From: Ruminiclostridium sp.
GTDB lineage: Bacteria; Bacillota; Clostridia; Oscillospirales; Ruminococcaceae
Length of the DNA: 55,124 nucleotides
Direction: 5' to 3'
Assembly (NCBI GenBank): GCA_017395555.1
Contig: JAFPUE010000121.1
Coordinates: 1 to 55,124, forward strand
The translations under genes and the position numbers were made by a program. Numbering within the stretch: the stretch's first letter is position 1; each line of letters begins with the position of its first letter. Shown in pieces: positions 53,708 to 55,124 of the stretch. A model generated the notes under the pieces. It saw only the letters and a list, made by a program, of their open reading frames with translations. It was not told the DNA's origin and ran no database searches.

Positions 53708-54279
53708 CTGATATATACGGATTAACTTATGAGAAGCTGAAAACGCGGTTATCGGAGATCGGTGAAAAGCCGTCGCGCGCGGATATCATATTCCCCGCTA
53801 TCTACGGTGAACCGCCCGTCCCGTTAAGCGAGCTTCCGCTGAAAAAAGAAACACTTGAAAAGCTCTCCGGCATTTTCTTTACCGGGGAGCTTGAATGTAT
53901 AAGGGTACAGAGCTCGGAGACAGCGGATAAATACCTGTTTGCGCTCAATGACGACAACACGATAGAATCGGTGCTTATGAAGCACGAATTCGGGTACAAT
54001 GTCTGCGTATCGACGCAGGTGGGCTGCAACATGGGCTGCGCGTTCTGCATGAGCGGGAAGCTGAAAAAGCGCCGCGATCTCACGGTCAGCGAGATGACGG
54101 AGCAGCTTCTTGCGATAAGGAAGATAAGCGAAAAAAAGATCACAGGCATTTCGATAATGGGAATAGGCGAACCTCTCGAAAACCTTACGAACGTGCTTGA
54201 TTTTATAGGGGCAGGCGAGACTAATCGAAATGCAAAAAGCCTTTCAACAACAAGCACAACAACAACCAAATGGCGGTAA
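53704..54279 (+). CDS. rlmN: RlmN-like radical SAM rRNA/tRNA methyltransferase, truncated at a sequence junction
   Basis: The frame runs 191 codons, but only the first ~168 are RlmN-like: KPSRADIIFPAIYG, ETADKYLFALNDDNTIESVL, CVSTQVGCNMGCAFCMSG with the CxxxCxxC cluster motif, and GIGEPLENLTNVLDF. RlmN proteins are about 340-360 residues, so the half containing the catalytic cysteine is gone. From about 54209 the frame reads GAGETNRNAKSLSTTSTTTT, which is foreign. The start overlaps the exonuclease stop. Confidence 0.88.
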   Translation: MTDIYGLTYEKLKTRLSEIGEKPSRADIIFPAIYGEPPVPLSELPLKKETLEKLSGIFFTGELECIRVQSSETADKYLFALNDDNTIESVLMKHEFGYNVCVSTQVGCNMGCAFCMSGKLKKRRDLTVSEMTEQLLAIRKISEKKITGISIMGIGEPLENLTNVLDFIGAGETNRNAKSLSTTSTTTTKWR

Positions 54280-54550
54280 CATGTTAGATAAGTACAGAAC
54301 TCCAGCTCAACAACCACAAGCAACCCAAGCTCAGCAAGGGTTCCAATCACAAGAGCCGGCAAATACAAAAACGTACAGTTATCTTCCGTCTCCAACACCT
54401 GTCAAAGCGGGCGATATTGAACCGGCTAGAGGTTATATGCCATCACCGCAGGGTGTTCAAACAAACTCGTATGATACAAAACCCGGAGATGATGCCCTCG
54501 CAAGATCTGAAGCGGCAATACAAGAAACAATGAAGGTTCTTAATTCATAA
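54209..54550 (+). CDS. Gln/Pro-rich protein of foreign DNA, 5'-truncated
   Basis: The frame is open from the junction and reads GQARLIEMQKAFQQQAQQQP before continuing with Gln-, Pro- and Ala-rich sequence to a C-terminus DDALARSEAAIQETMKVLNS. An ATG at 54230 exists, but the protein-like reading continues upstream of it, so the true N-terminus is probably lost. Codon use (CAA, ACA, TCA) differs from the rest of the window. The family was not recognised; a phage or plasmid structural protein is possible. Confidence 0.5.
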   Translation, partial: GQARLIEMQKAFQQQAQQQPNGGNMLDKYRTPAQQPQATQAQQGFQSQEPANTKTYSYLPSPTPVKAGDIEPARGYMPSPQGVQTNSYDTKPGDDALARSEAAIQETMKVLNS

Positions 54551-54586
54551 AACTATTTTACTTTTAGATAACTGCTATGAGATAAA

Positions 54587-54620
54587 AAAATGGATTGTCC
54601 TTGTATAGACAATCCATTTT
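54587..54620. terminator. Bidirectional terminator in the foreign segment
   Basis: A perfect 13-bp stem AAAATGGATTGTC/GACAATCCATTTT with an eight-base loop lies between convergent genes. Confidence 0.85.
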
Positions 54621-54636
54621 ATCAGCTTAACTTAAA

Positions 54637-55124
54637 TTATTTAATAATTTTTGCCCATTGTTCTTCAGTAAGTTGTCCGTTATTAGATTTCATAAGAGCA
54701 TATAATTCTTTATGCTTATTCAATACCGGATTGTTGTCGGTCAGGTATTTATATTCCATTAGAGAACCTGCTTTTTCAACACGCCTTCTGTTATAACCCT
54801 CATATCTAATACTTTTCTTTACTGCGCTTTCATAATTTTTCTTTAGTATTTTAAATGCTTTTAGTAAGGTTTTATAGGTTGTTTGCGTAGATTTGTTATC
54901 AGGATTTTCTATTAGAGCTTGCTTGACTCCCTTTATGTCATTGCTTATATACTTAAGTTGAGTTTCCATAACTGCCATGTCTTCCCAATGTTCACCCAAG
55001 GCATACAAGTCTGTTTTATTAATTTTATCGACATATTCAACTACTCTTTGATCAATTTTGCCATAAATCTTAATAAGATCTTGCGTAACTATTTCCGGAT
55101 ACTTTTTAAACAATCCTACATTTC
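54637..55124 (-). CDS. Uncharacterised helical protein of the foreign segment, 5'-truncated by the window edge
   Basis: At least 162 residues in a frame open to the right edge; a TTG at 55113 is possible but the frame continues beyond it. Lys-rich and predicted largely helical (LLKAFKILKKNYESAVKKS), ending NNGQLTEEQWAKIIK. No domain recognised. AT-rich with tta/aat codons, like the neighbouring gene. Confidence 0.6.
   Translation of the reverse strand, partial: NVGLFKKYPEIVTQDLIKIYGKIDQRVVEYVDKINKTDLYALGEHWEDMAVMETQLKYISNDIKGVKQALIENPDNKSTQTTYKTLLKAFKILKKNYESAVKKSIRYEGYNRRRVEKAGSLMEYKYLTDNNPVLNKHKELYALMKSNNGQLTEEQWAKIIK

Noticed and set aside
54209-55124. Prophage or plasmid call for the right end
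   Set aside because: Only two incomplete proteins without recognised domains are visible; no integrase, terminase or capsid motif could be identified.

Overview
The window looks like a chromosome segment of a spore-forming, anaerobic Clostridia bacterium, most likely a gut Ruminococcaceae/Oscillospirales relative. The reasons are SpoIIID, a CotJC remnant, many clean sigma-A promoters (TTGACA, 17 bp, TATAAT), a large set of hybrid histidine kinases and c-di-GMP proteins, and an NHLM-type peptide exporter. Taxonomy is inferred from gene content only.

Left edge (1-4305): the end of an integrative conjugative element. It carries a VirD4-type coupling protein (cut by the window edge), PcfB, a DUF6017-like helix-turn-helix protein, and a cation/proton antiporter behind what reads as a fluoride riboswitch. 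The element abuts the last ~55 codons of a cotJC-like gene, so it seems to have inserted there.

4394-10073: a five-gene Opp/Dpp peptide ABC transporter on the minus strand (DFABC order from its promoter). 10364-14761: a GGDEF cyclase followed by a hybrid kinase whose ATPase domain is degenerate. 14908-18089: a PaaK-like adenylating enzyme, then a nitrilase-GNAT pair. 18164-26441: a five-gene plus-strand signalling operon (BMP-type binding protein, hybrid kinase, 7TM-HisKA-REC-REC-HD-GYP, REC-Hpt, pseudoREC-REC). It can be read as one phosphorelay ending in c-di-GMP turnover, with a single Hpt that keeps its histidine.

26460-27808: an SPFH membrane protein with a ribbon-helix-helix protein. 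27943-28440: tRNA-Gly(CCC) with a tandem array of two-hairpin terminator repeats. 28525-31216: a large secreted protein. 31296-37655: a surface-polymer cluster with two membrane alkaline-phosphatase-fold proteins, a short YIDPAT membrane peptide, and a fusion of a YidC insertase to a TagB/TagF-like glycerophosphotransferase. 37739-41649: a 1267-residue hybrid kinase. 41715-43290: an AGX-type UDP-sugar pyrophosphorylase whose 5' leader is a 235-bp TTAA-flanked repeat.

43372-44010: tRNA-Thr(GGT) with a second array of the same terminator repeat, split by an inverted copy of the 235-bp element. 44081-49333: a peptide-export operon (double-glycine precursor, short HlyD-like protein, C39-peptidase ABC transporter, second ABC transporter). 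49431-53707: MetY, SpoIIID, citrate synthase and a DEDDh exonuclease. 53704-54208: an rlmN-like gene that stops abruptly. From about 54209 to the right edge the DNA is AT-richer with different codon use, and both genes touching the junction are cut, so this is either a recombination junction or a chimeric assembly join.
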